Source of the DNA: Lentinus brumalis
Taxonomy: Eukaryota; Basidiomycota; Agaricomycetes; Polyporales; Polyporaceae
Assembly (NCBI GenBank): GCA_001792895.1
Contig: MARA01000018.1
Location: forward strand, 372,001-436,000
DNA: 64,000 nucleotides
Direction of reading: 5' to 3'
Made by a program: the position numbers and the translations under genes. The notes beneath the pieces were generated by a model that made no database searches, was not told where the DNA came from, and was given only the letters and a program-made list of their open reading frames with translations. Shown one piece after another: positions 23,691 to 34,476 of this stretch (position 1 is the stretch's first letter; the number at the start of each line of letters is the position of its first letter).

Positions 23691-26435
23691 ATGTCTGGCA
23701 CTCACGAAGTGTCGCCACCTAGCGTTCATACCTACAGGACACTCTTTGCCAGTGCATTAGCTGGAGAACCCGGTCGACAAGTGAACAGTCAGTATCGCGC
23801 CAAGGTCACATCGGACATGACTCGCCGGTACAAGAAGCTCGGAGACTACGACTTCGTGGATCATATCTTCACCATCCCCGATGATTTCGACCACTCTCTA
23901 CACCCCAAGCCTGAAGTCACCGAGAACCCCTTCATATCACTGGGCAATGCAGAAGATCTCACCGAAGGACAGATCTCCGCCGCAGTGGTGAGTACTGGCC
24001 GGTGGTTACAGGTGGTTGCGACTAACAATCTTTTCAGACCGACGCGGTGAACACAAAACAGCTCGCCCCTGGTCTTACCATGGCACTGTCTGAGAATGCG
24101 CCAGATTCACTTGTCGTGGATGAGGTCGGTCAGAAGGTTGACTGCGCACTCTTCGACAAGACCCTGTCACCGACAGATGGGAGACCCCATTGGGGTGACC
24201 AGCTCGTTCCTATCGAGTTCAAGAGGCATTCTGTCCGCGGCGATCCATTTGAGGACAGCAAGGACGACGTTGAGGCTGCCGCGGAGGATCGCAAGAAGGT
24301 TCGAGGTCAGATCATCAGCTACGCCGAGCTCGTCTTCTCCGTCCAGCAGCGTCTCCACCTCATCATGATCCTCTTCTTCGGTCGCAAGTTTCGTCTCCTA
24401 TTCTGGGATAGATCAGGTGCGGTAGTCTCGAACGCGATCGACTACTACGAGGAATGGCAGCTGCTCTGCGACATTCTTTGGCGCCTCGATGTTCTCTCTC
24501 GCTTTTACCCCGAACAGCTCGGAATTGATCCCAGCGCCACCCGCCTTTTCCCCGGGGGCGCCGATTGGGATGAGATGGACAACGCTGGGACGCCGTGCCC
24601 CAACGACGTCGACCATACCCCACGCAAACCTCTTGGAAACGATGAGCTCACTGGCTTTGAGCACACCTTCAAGCATGTTCGTGACCTCTTCAAGGCTTCT
24701 CTTGTCGATGCGTGGCCGCGGTACCGTCTCGAGGTCCCAGACGGAGACGGAGTGCGCAACTTTCTCGTGGGTCGTCCCTACTTCCGGGCAAAAGGCCTCA
24801 TTGGCCGAGGCACTCGGGGCTACGTTGCGCTCGACACCAGCACCGGTCGGTTCACGTGGCTGAAGGACGCTTGGCGAGTGGACTACGACGATGTCGGATT
24901 GGAAGGAGACATCTTGAACGAGCTCAACGAAGCCGGGGTACCCAACATTCCCACTCTGGTCTGTCATGGGGACATTCGCGGTCAGACCACGAAGACTCCA
25001 GACTACTGGACCCTGCCGAGTCCGCCTTCTCCCGAACAGAGGCTGGGACATCTCCTGTCAGCCATGTCCTCTGCGCGCACCCTAGTCAATCCACCGGGCT
25101 CTGCGAGCTTGAAGCGCAAGCGAGCCACTGGAACCACCGAGGCGACTCTTCCAAAGCCCAAGGGTCTGTCGCACGAGAGTGTCTCCGATGACGATCCTTG
25201 TCCGCTCCGGCGTCACAAGCACTACCGAGTTGTAGTAGAGGAGGTTTGCATGCCGTTGTCCATGTTCAAGAACGGGAAGCATCTCGTGTGGATCATACTC
25301 GATTGTGTCTATGGTGCGTTGTGCAACTGCTTCATCCCATTTCCAATCTTACGTGTCTTCAGCTCATCAAGGCGCGGCGGAGAACAATGTCATCCACCGA
25401 GACGTCAGCCCTGGCAACATTTTGATCTATCCGAAGGTCGACACAAACAGGAAAGGCATCAGGGAGCTGCGCTGGGCAGGGCTGCTGACTGACTGGGAGC
25501 TGTCCAAAAAGTTGGATGCCCCTCGGAAAGCTCGACAACCTGAGCGCACGGTGAGTTGCTTGGTTTGTTACTTCATATATATTTCTGACGAGGGCGCCGT
25601 TCCACAGGGTACTTGGCAGTCAATGTCCGTCGCCATCCTCAAGAATCCACGCCGGGTGGTCGAGATCCCTGACGACCTCGAGTCCTTCTTCCACGTACTG
25701 CTCTATCACGCCATCCGCTACTTGCACTCGAACCTAGACGAGCTTGAAGTCGGCGACTGGATCGAAGACTTCTTCGACTGCTACACTGTCACGGACAACG
25801 TGTACTACTGCGGCAAGACGAAGCTCTACGTCATGACCACCTCCGCCCAGCTCACTTCGTCGAAGGGCAGGGTGTCCTTTGAGTCGCCGATGGACGAGTT
25901 GCTCGGATTCCTTCTCTCGTCCTTCAAGGCCCTCTACGCGGTGACCGCGTACGACGAGGAGCAGGAGTACCTTGCCAAGGAATCTGACGGCCTGGAGAAC
26001 ATCGACCCGGACCAGTCGTCCGACGAGGATTACGACTCGGACTACGACTACGACTTCGGCCCTTCCCCGGGCGCGCTCAAGCCTTTTAATGTCCACCAGC
26101 CAGTGAAGCCCGTCCAGGAGAAGTACGTGCCCTCTGAGCAGGATCGCGAGATTGCCAAGAACGTGACGACTCACGGAGCTCTGGCCATGGTCCTGCACGA
26201 GTTCCTCCATTCGAAGTGGGCCAAGAGCGACAAGGTCGGTGACCGCGTCCCTATCGAATGGAAGCCGAAGAAGCCCCTCGGACCTTCCGTCATGTCTGCG
26301 TCGACGAGGCACAAGCGGCAGCGCAAGGCGTCGATGAGCGGGAGCATGCATAGCATTCTTGAGGGGAACCTCTTGACACCTACCAAGTCTTCGAACGTCC
26401 GCGGAAACAGGACCAGCCGGTCGCAGCGCAGGTAG
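23691..26435 (+). CDS. FunK1 fungal-type protein kinase, copy B
   Basis: Exons 23691-23987, 24038-25313, 25363-25550 and 25608-26435 give an uninterrupted 862-residue protein. The start follows a TATA box by 56 nt. In the N-terminal domain, KVDCALFDKT, DQLVPIEFKRH and VRGQIISYAELVF supply the D...ExK...QxxxY pattern. The kinase domain has GRGTRGYVALD, FTWLKDAWR, VIHRDVSPGNILIYP, LLTDWELSK and GTWQSMS. A basic patch SLKRKRATG lies in the insert before the catalytic loop and would suit a nuclear signal. The tail is acidic (DEDYDSDYDYDFGPSPGA), then has GDRVPIEW and a final HKRQRKAS basic motif. Every key residue is present, so an active kinase is plausible. A detached, inverted piece of a similar tail lies at 31497-31640. 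Confidence 0.95.
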
Positions 26436-28096
26436 GGCGGCAACAAGGAGCTGCTCATGTCGTCGTAGTGTATACTTGTCTTCACTGTTGCTGTGGTGTA
26501 TTCGCGTGTTCTTGATGTGTCTCTCATTCGAGCTATCTATATACTTATATCCTGTTGAGCAGTGTGAAGGGACGCACGTTGTATGGAGAGGGCAAGTCGT
26601 CCTCTACCGAGGATAAGTACAGCCCGCAGGGCGGAAGGACAACAGCGATCGCTTTCCAGTAGAGTGACTACGAATTTGTATTGCGGGGTAGGTGGTATGT
26701 TGCAGCATACACAAATACAAGTGCAGTGGTAGGGGTACGTACGTATGCATGCGCGTATCCATTCATCCCTCTCCCTCGCTTCGAACAATGAGAAATGCGA
26801 GCAAAACTCCTTGCCTCGTCGCACATGCCGCTCATTATGTGGGCAGTAAGGACGACCTGCTCGACCGTAGGGAATGGCTTCCATGCCGGGCAAGCGGGAC
26901 TCTTCTCCCAGATGCTGTAAAGACAAACTGAGCGGTCATTTGAGCGAGCTGAGCCATGAAGGAAGACAGGTACTCACAGAGGAGGCTCACGGAGGTTTCA
27001 AAGCTTGACTGTCGATACCAGAACACAATCAGTGTCGTGTCACATCGAACGTACCGCTCGTGAGCGCACGCTGGCCTCTGCAAAGACACTGAACACGTCA
27101 GTCGATTCAGCCGGAGATGTACGAGGAGGCCTGACAGACGACACGAATGACCAAAGCCACGAAGTAGAAATATACGATGCAGTGGGAACGACTACGCAAT
27201 ACAGGATACAGTATGCAGGTTGTCCGTCTCTAAGCGCTACGTATTTACAGCGACATATTTACACTTCATAAAATCGCCGCCAGTCGTGGACGTCTGGACG
27301 GCGAGGCAAGCTACGTACATACAAAGAGCGAGAGTCTATGTGCTTCTCCTTCGACTTCTGGACCGGGGAACGGGGGACGGGAAACGGAGGAGACGGGGGA
27401 CGGGGACGGTGACGGGGGGACGCTATCGTACACGCAGGCGCACGCGCAAAGCCGAGAACCAGCTCGCGGGACCAAGCACGCATGCGTGCACACAGCTTCA
27501 AGCGGAAGGGAAGAGGACGAGGACGAGGGGGGGGGCACTGGCAAGGATACCCCATGAGGGGCAACGGGGACGGGGAGCAGAACGGGAAAGGTAAAGGTAA
27601 GAAGAGAAGAAGAGCGAGAAGCAAGACCGAGACGTATGCATACAGGGAAGGAAGTTGCGAGTAGCTAGAGACGTTCGCAACTCCGAGACGAGAACGGAAG
27701 GAAAAGAACTACAGGTGTTGTACAGCGGTTGGTACTACTACGAGCTTCCACGGGATCATCGTAACGATATTGAGAGCAGCATAGAAGGAAAGGATAACTA
27801 CGAGACGCAAGTACAGAAGACACAAGAGAATATGAAGCGGGTGGGGGACGGGGGACGGGGGACAACAACAGCCCAAGTTGCAGGAGTCGACACTCACTAT
27901 CGTACACAACACTTCAACGCGTACGGGACATGAAACCGGGATGGACAGAACAGGCACTATCATAGAGGGGAGGGACGTCACGATCAGACACACAGACAAC
28001 AGAGAGCATACACATACGCGTGAGACGATAGCAGCAGGAACAAGACATCAGACCAATAGTCCGTGGGCAGCGCGAGCCGGTGTCGCTCGCCGCTGC
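26436..28096. other. Convergent region between FunK1 B and the WOPR gene
   Basis: This 1.66 kb stretch lies between two stop codons and is probably the long 3' untranslated region of one or both genes. It contains G-rich repeats (listed separately). The remainder holds no recognisable gene. Confidence 0.5.
27360..27545 (+). repeat. G-rich GGGGGACG-type simple repeats
   Basis: Blocks of GGGGAC/GGGGGACG recur at about 27363-27422 and a G9 run lies near 27528-27536. A second similar block is at 27841-27865. Each has four or more G-runs close together, so the plus strand could form G-quadruplexes. On the WOPR transcript the same sequence is C-rich and would lie downstream of its stop. Confidence 0.6.
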
Positions 28097-30569
28097 CTAC
28101 GCTCCTCCCCCTCCTCCACCAGCGCTGCTCCTGACGTCGCTCTCGGAAATCTCCTGCATACTCGCACCAGTAGTCTGCGAGACACTAGCCGGCGGCGGGT
28201 AGCCACTATACGAGGGCCACGGCAACGTAGGATACGTGCCGTAAGCATGTGGCGGAGGCGGCGGTGCAGTATAGTAGGTGGGGTAGGTAGCAGAGGTCGA
28301 AGACGACGTCTCACCCGACCCGTACGCAGGGTACGCCGATGAGGCTGCCGTACCGTTGCCGGTAGGGGAGGAGAGGGGCTATCCTGCGGCGGCGTGGTCG
28401 TGGCAGGCGGGGGAAGCGGAGCGTAGGGTGCAGGAGAATACACGTGAGGGATCGGATACGGCGGCGGCACCTGATAGTAGCTGTAAGGGGCGTAGTGGGG
28501 CGGTGGGACGTTCGTATCAGCGTAACCAGGCTGGGGCTGGTGGACAGATACACCGAGAGACTGCGTGGGGGAGTCAGCGCCGGTAGCTTCTCCCTGGCTC
28601 GAAGCCGAGTTGTTTTTCTTCCGCGAGCGCTTGGGAGGGTTGGGATTCGAGCTATACGGGTCATATCGTTTGGCACGCTTGCTCGGTCCAGCGTCAGAAT
28701 CAGCGTAGTAGCCGTTGGAGAGAGGCGCGGGGAGTAGGCGAGGAGAGAGCTCGACGTCGTCGGCTTCCCCGCGATACCGCGGGATCCCGTCGACGCCGAT
28801 TTCGACCTTGGGCGGGTTACGGAAATGGGTCTTGTCCAAATATTCCGGACTGATGGTCAGCGACGCCAGTTCTGGCAAGGACGACGGTGACCGGAGGCGC
28901 CCTTGTTCAACATCCTCAATCTTGTAGTACGAAATCAGGTGTTGGGCAACACCACCAATAGTGAGCGAGAACGTCTGCACAATTTCGACGTCAGTTCCAG
29001 TCGTGCGCAATGGTCAGCATGTGAAAACAGTGGTTCGAGCAGGGAGCAAAGCTGCTGGGAAAGTGCGACAACAACAGCGCTGAGCCATGCGCTCGGCCAC
29101 CCAATTGGGAGAGCTGACGACATGGCAGCCTTGGGAGCCGGAGAGGGCTGCGCTATCTGTCACTTCTGAACAGGGAATGGAAGGATGGCAATGAGCCACA
29201 TATACAGTGTGCGGACCGCAGAAGCACCCTCCTGCCACGCCAGGCGCTGCAGAAGGTACCCCAGTGATCGAGACCGGTCGGCTCTGCTCCCAGGGTATGC
29301 CGTACACATAGCACGAACATGACCATACAGTCGCAGCCGCAGCAATGAGGTGGCGAGAGAAGCGGACTCGGAATGAGGCACTGCCAATGGTGAGCGAGTG
29401 CATGTGGCGTTCATGGCCGCATAACTGGCGCATGGGGCCACGATCACCGATCCAAGACGTCCAGGTTGCACGTCACCCCATTCTCACCGCAGAAGCCCTG
29501 ACGTCCCTGCATCTCAGCGTCTGTGCTATCCCGGTCAACGCGGTTCGTGCACAGATCTCTCAGGACCGCGCGACGGGGAATACACCGACATGACCCTGAG
29601 CGAGCACGACATGGCTGTCGCGATTTTGGTGGTAAAAGCAAAGTGCGCGGTATAAGTGGCGGCGACAAGGATACCCATCAATGGGCTGCGGCGTGTCCGA
29701 GCGCGCCGCACTTGCAACGGAGGAGAATAGGAGTACTCGGGCTGCGGCCACCAGTAAGAGCCAATAAGCGAGCCCAGGAAGTCTCCGCGTCATGGTACTG
29801 GTAGCTGCATCCCCCGAGCTGTCAAGCGGCCGTCAAGAAGACCTGCGTCGACCAATCCGAGGGCAATGAAGAAGATATGTACCGTCCAGGCGCATATGGC
29901 CGCCGTCAATGCGCAATGGTGACAGATACGGGAATGCAGGGGTGATGCTTATCGGTACGAAGCCTGAGGACAGTACGCGGTGGGCAGAGGCATCCCAGCG
30001 CACATACAGGCAGCAGGATGCGCACCGACGCGTACAGCGAGCGGGAGGTATGGGACGCATAACGAGAGAATAAGAGAGCGAGCACGCACCTTCTTCATCA
30101 TGCCCCCCGGCTTGAACTTGTAGCTGTTCGTGAGGCTCCCGACGAGTATCCTCTCCCGCTGTCTGTCGATACCGAGGCGGCTCGACTCACCCTTCGGCCT
30201 CGAGAGAGTCTGGTCCTTGGTTCCGTCGTCCTCAGCATTGACTACAGGTTCGACGCGAGCGCTCCTGTGGCCCGCACCCCGTTTCTCCGTCTCGCGATAG
30301 AGGAGGAAGTTGCCCAGGATCCTGCTCGGACTCCAGAAGAACCCGTCGGTCCACCGCTTGATCCCGCTCTCGTCCTCGTCGAAGACAAAGACAGAGCCCG
30401 AGGTTATCATCTTGCGTTCCGAATCGACCAGCCGCCGCGTTACGCGCGGGATCAGACCCCTCCTTGCGGCCTCGAGGATGAGCAGCGCGTCCCCCGTCGT
30501 CTCTATCCAGCCGGACCATGGGGGCTCGGTCCACTGTGTCGCATTTGGCTGAGAGTCGTGGCCGGACAT
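28097..30569 (-). CDS. WOPR-domain (Gti1/Pac2/Wor1 family) transcription regulator
   Basis: The protein begins MSGHDSQPNATQW at 30569. The first WOPR half follows at once: WSGWIETTGDALLILEAARR, PRVTRRLVDSERKMITSGSV, and DESGIKRWTDGFFWSPSRIL with GNFLLYRE. The second half is ILVGSLTNSYKFKPGGMMKK, joined by splicing to TFSLTIGGVAQHLISYYK. WOPR proteins bind DNA and control morphology and development in fungi (Wor1, Ryp1, Pac2). The C-terminal half is low complexity, rich in Pro, Tyr and Ser, with a basic patch PPKRSRKK. The intron inside the WOPR domain runs from about 30090 to about 28978, some 1.1 kb, which is extreme here. A frame change near 28380 fits a 66-nt intron (CAC|GTGTAT...GATAG) or an indel; the downstream frame ends in a stop at 28097. 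Confidence 0.9.
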
Positions 30570-31496
30570 GAGGATATACGCGCGAATGAGCGATAGGGGC
30601 TGCACATCGTCGAGCACAACAGCGCGAACAGCAGCAGCAGCCGGGGAGACGTCGAGGACGGCGGCGACGTCAGCGACAACGCGGACAGAGTTTGGAAACA
30701 AAGTTGACTGACCGCGAGTTAGATTGCTCGGGCTGGTGGGCGAGGCAAAAGAAGGTTCGCGCCCCGCCAGGCCGACCCCCCCTCAATTGGACCCCCTCCG
30801 ACTCGCCTAATTCGCACTCCGACACCCAACTCCGCTCCCCCCAGCCACAGCTCTCCGTCGGGGCCCTTTGTCTTCCAAACTCCCATGTTTCCGCCCGGCA
30901 CCCACTCCGCCAGCACGTTCTCCTCTCTCACGTCCTGCTCCATTTTTCGCAGGAATATCGGAATGTCGGCGCGCCATCACTGCTCGCATGTGTGTGTTTC
31001 AGACCCCGGGCCTGAGATCTAACCCAATCTAGCGGACAAAACTCTTTCGGCTCGACGCCTTCGCGGGACGAGCGATCAGCTTCGCTGTGTGCAGAGATCT
31101 CACTGGCGTCCGGAGAAGCGACGCTTTCTTTCATTTACGGTTCGAACACCTGCCAACTGTATGTCTCGGCTAGATATCGACACGCGGACGAGGTGCACCC
31201 AGCCCCGAGGAAAGTTGCGGCTCCAGCCAGATGGTGACTTCTCCTTTTAGATCTCTACACACCCAAACCGGACACCCGGGCTTCCAGCCAGGTGTCGAGC
31301 AGCGTTCCGTGCTGACTCATGCGTCATCAGAACCTCGGAGTCGGGGTGCATCAAGTGCGCTACTTATCATGTTCAGGCCGACATGGGTCGACATCTTGCA
31401 CCCTGTAGCGTGTTAAGTGTTCTGTCATACTGGACTTGTCATGCTGATATCTGTCAGACAGTGAGCGCGACGACTGTCTTCCGCTACAGAACTAGA
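30570..31496. promoter_or_regulatory. Upstream region of the WOPR gene
   Basis: This holds the promoter and probable long 5' leader of the minus-strand WOPR gene. At 30765-30850 the plus strand is C-rich (CCCCCCCTC, GACCCCCTCC). Regulators of this family often have long leaders, but I see no upstream ORF worth naming. No gene is visible. Confidence 0.45.
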
Positions 31497-31640
31497 GGCG
31501 TCATGCTCGGAGGGCACATACTTCTCCCGCACGGGGTTCACTGCTTTGTGAATTTCGAAAGGCGTGAACGCGCCGAAGGGAGTGCCGATGTCGTAGTCGT
31601 AGTCCGAGTCGCACTCCGCGTCGGACGACTGTAGCTGGTA
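31497..31640 (-). pseudogene. Detached FunK1 C-terminal fragment
   Basis: The minus strand encodes SSDAECDSDYDYDIGTPFG and then HKAVNPVREKYVPSEHD. This closely follows the acidic tail of FunK1 B (DYDSDYDYDFGPSPGA and HQPVKPVQEKYVPSEQD). Nothing of the kinase domain precedes it on this strand, so it is a relic. It lies next to, but opposite in orientation to, pseudogene C, which suggests breakage and inversion within the cluster. Confidence 0.8.
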
Positions 31641-31770
31641 CAGCGACAGTACAAGTCCGCTCATGTCTATACCCCTCGTTCTGGAGGCCACACTTTGAGC
31701 AGCATCGCACCGTTGCATCCCTGGCGAATGCGGTCCCTTCCAAAACATCATCGAGTTTGCACAGCGCTAC

Positions 31771-33960
31771 TTGACCCCGATACCTCGGCCCAAGCAACCG
31801 TACACGCGACCTCGGACCAACCCATTCTCAAAGTTAGAGTACGCTGCTGACATGGAGGAAACGACGCTGTCGCGCACATTCGTACGCTACCGCTAATCGT
31901 TGTTTGATCCAGCGGGTCACTGACTTCAGCTACATGTACCAGATTGATGCTGTCAACCAGTGCGATGGACTTGGGCCCGGCATCAAGCTAGCCGCTCGCG
32001 GGACAAGGCTCGACCTCGTCGTATCTGCCGAGGACTAAAGGACGGTGCGCAAGCCCGACCTAGCGCTCTTCCGCACATCGCTCGTGCCTGCGTCTGGAGA
32101 CCCCCATTGGTTTGATCAGCTAGTAGCGGTCACAATCGTCTCTCCGACGGGTAACTGTGTCTGCAACGATCCAGACTACGCACACGACGCTAATTTTCTC
32201 CCGCGCAGAGCTGTCGTTCGTCGTGCAGCAACGCCACGCCGTCTTCACGCTGCTAGTCATCCAGCGGCAGTGCCATCTCGTCCGTTGGGACCACTCAGTC
32301 TTCATCATCAGCCATGGTATAGACTACTTCTCGGATTGGAGCTGCCTCACCGAGGTCCTATGGCGTATCTCACAGTGCTCCGACGCCCAGCTCGGTCTCG
32401 ATCCTACTGCTCACCGCCTTCACCCCGGTGACCCGAGTACCAACTCATGACCGACGCATTGAAAGCCTCGAGAGCGACCTCGACCATGTGGAACGGGACT
32501 TCGATTCGGACGAGGTGCCGACGCAGGAGACTTGCGCCTTTGCGTACGTGCGCGCTGCCTTTGCCCGATCTCTCGACCCTCTCTGGCCTTGCTATCGTCT
32601 CGAGGTCCCGGACCGTGGCCGAACAAGAAACTTCCTCGTGGCCATGCCCCGGTTTCGGGCTGAAGGTCTATTTGGACGGGCAACTCGTGGGTATGTTGCG
32701 CTCGACTGCGAATACCGCCTGATCGTCTGGCTCAAGGACACATGGCGCGCACACGGTCTCTTGGCCGAGCGACAAGGCGACATCCTGAGGCGGCTCAACC
32801 ATGCCAACGTGCCCCATATTCCCACTTTCCTGTGCCACAGCGACATCCAAGGCCAGGTTACGTTCACGCCGCAGCGATGGGAAGAACAGCACGCTCGTCA
32901 CGAGGAAACAACCGGCGGCCTCCCTGGTCGCAAGCGCAAGCAGGGGCCCGACGAGCAAGGAGCTAGTCGACCTTCCTGCCCCCTGCGCCATCACCAGCAC
33001 TATGTATCGTCTTGTGGTCGAGGAAGTGGCCCTTCCGTTGAGCGAGTTTCATCACGGATGGCAGCTCGTCTCCAAAATCGGCGACTGCATCATTGGTGAG
33101 TGACCATGTCTTCGCCGCTCCGAAGGAGTATGCTTACCATCCTTGCAGCCCATTACGAGGCCTTTGACTCCCTCGCGATCCTTCATGGCGACGTGAGCGG
33201 CGGTAACGTCCTCAATTACCCCAAGGTCCTCAAGGGAACGGTGGCTACTGCGTCTTACAGGCATACTTGCCGATCGGGAGATGGCCAGGCCTGCCTCTAC
33301 GACGCGCGCTGAGGCACTAGTGAGTCATGAGCCACATTGTAACGAACCACAATCGTAGGGCACGACGTCTTTCATGTCAGTCGCCCGGCTGTCCCTCGTC
33401 AAGCCCGTGGAAGTCTGCGATGAACTCGAGTCCTTCTACTACCTCCTGCTCTACTTCGCCGTTTGATATCTCCGGTCTAATTGCTCCGAAGATACGATTG
33501 CCGAATTCCTCAACCAATTCGTCGATCAGTATAGCTTGGTGGACGGGCGTCAAGTCTGCGGGTGGAGAAGACTCCACACTATCGCGGCTGGGCACCTGGC
33601 AATGGCTCACACCGTTCCACTGAACTGCGACTCGAATATGACTACTTCGCGTTCTGCAGAGTCAGCCGAGTTGGTCGACTCTGGATCTGGACTCCAGCCA
33701 CCGGTGGGAATGCCGTGACGCGAGCCCATCAAGCGATTCCCCGAACCGTCCGCGCACGACCGCAAGCTCGCCCCGTTGGTTCAAGTTGCTACCCACTATG
33801 ACATGTTGAAGCTGCTCATAGACGCGGAAGCTGCCCGGATGGCCGGTCGACGACAAGGTTGGGGACAATATCCCCGCATCTTGGAGTCGTTTCGAGAGTG
33901 ATGACAGGATGCTTCTACGGCGTCGAGGTCGGTCAACAAGAAGCTGAGGACAGAGGGAAG
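31771..33960 (+). pseudogene. FunK1 kinase pseudogene, copy C
   Basis: Homology to the FunK1 paralogues extends from the N-terminal NPFSKLEYAADMEETTLS to a tail WPVDDKVGDNIPASW, but in several frames. A stop codon follows LDLVVSAED near 32035, the ExK segment is lost (DQLVAVTIV), and frames shift near 32440 and 33000 and again after the catalytic loop. Recognisable kinase parts are GRATRGYVALD (GRGT altered to GRAT), IVWLKDTWR, LHGDVSGGN (HRD altered to HGD) and LADREMA (DWE altered to DRE). The introns before the catalytic loop and near the activation segment are still discernible, so it arose by DNA duplication, not from an mRNA copy. It cannot encode an active kinase. Confidence 0.88.
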
Positions 33961-34252
33961 GATCTCAGGGCTGCAGCCCTGCTGACACATGCCAGGACTT
34001 CCTCGCTCGGTCCCGGCGCGTTTGGGTTGGATCCCCTGCAAGCGGTTGCAAGAGAAATGCGAGTGTGGCAGTGGATGGTAGTTCGACCGCGAGTCTCGAT
34101 CCTCTAGTGTATTTGAGAATGATCTGTCGTTTATCTATGGAACGTCTTGCTCGAGTACTCGTTGGAGTCGCACTATGGATACTCAGTATGTGCAAGAAGG
34201 GTAGATACTGAGAGAGACTTGACTCAGGTAAAAGAAATCGGCGAAACATACA
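33961..34252. other. Spacer between pseudogene C and tRNA-Phe copy 2
   Basis: Short spacer; the right end should hold the Pol III terminator of the minus-strand tRNA (a run reading TTTCTTTT on the minus strand). No gene seen. Confidence 0.5.
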
Positions 34253-34325
34253 TGCCAGGAGCGTGGATTGAACACGCGACCTCCAGAACTTCAGTCTGTT
34301 GCTCTCCCAGCTGAGCTATCCCGGC
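34253..34325 (-). tRNA. tRNA-Phe (GAA), copy 2
   Basis: The reverse complement is identical over all 73 nt to copy 1, with the same cloverleaf and GAA anticodon and no intron. The gene lies 150 bp beyond the stop codon of FunK1 D, on the same strand. Confidence 0.97.
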
Positions 34326-34476
34326 GGTGGCGGTGTGTCATAAGTTTATGTTACTACGAGGCCATCGAGGCGTGCCAGGAACGCCTAAGAGCTACATCAA
34401 GGAAAGGAGAGGTCAAGTCATATACAACAACGCTATGAGACATGATACATGGAGACAGACAGCTACTCTACAGTGT

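Noticed and set aside
28097..30569. Initial idea that this was a velvet-domain regulator
   Set aside because: The RRLVDSERKMITSG, KRWTDGFFWSPSRILGN and KFKPGGMMKK motifs are those of the WOPR (Gti1/Pac2) domain, not velvet.
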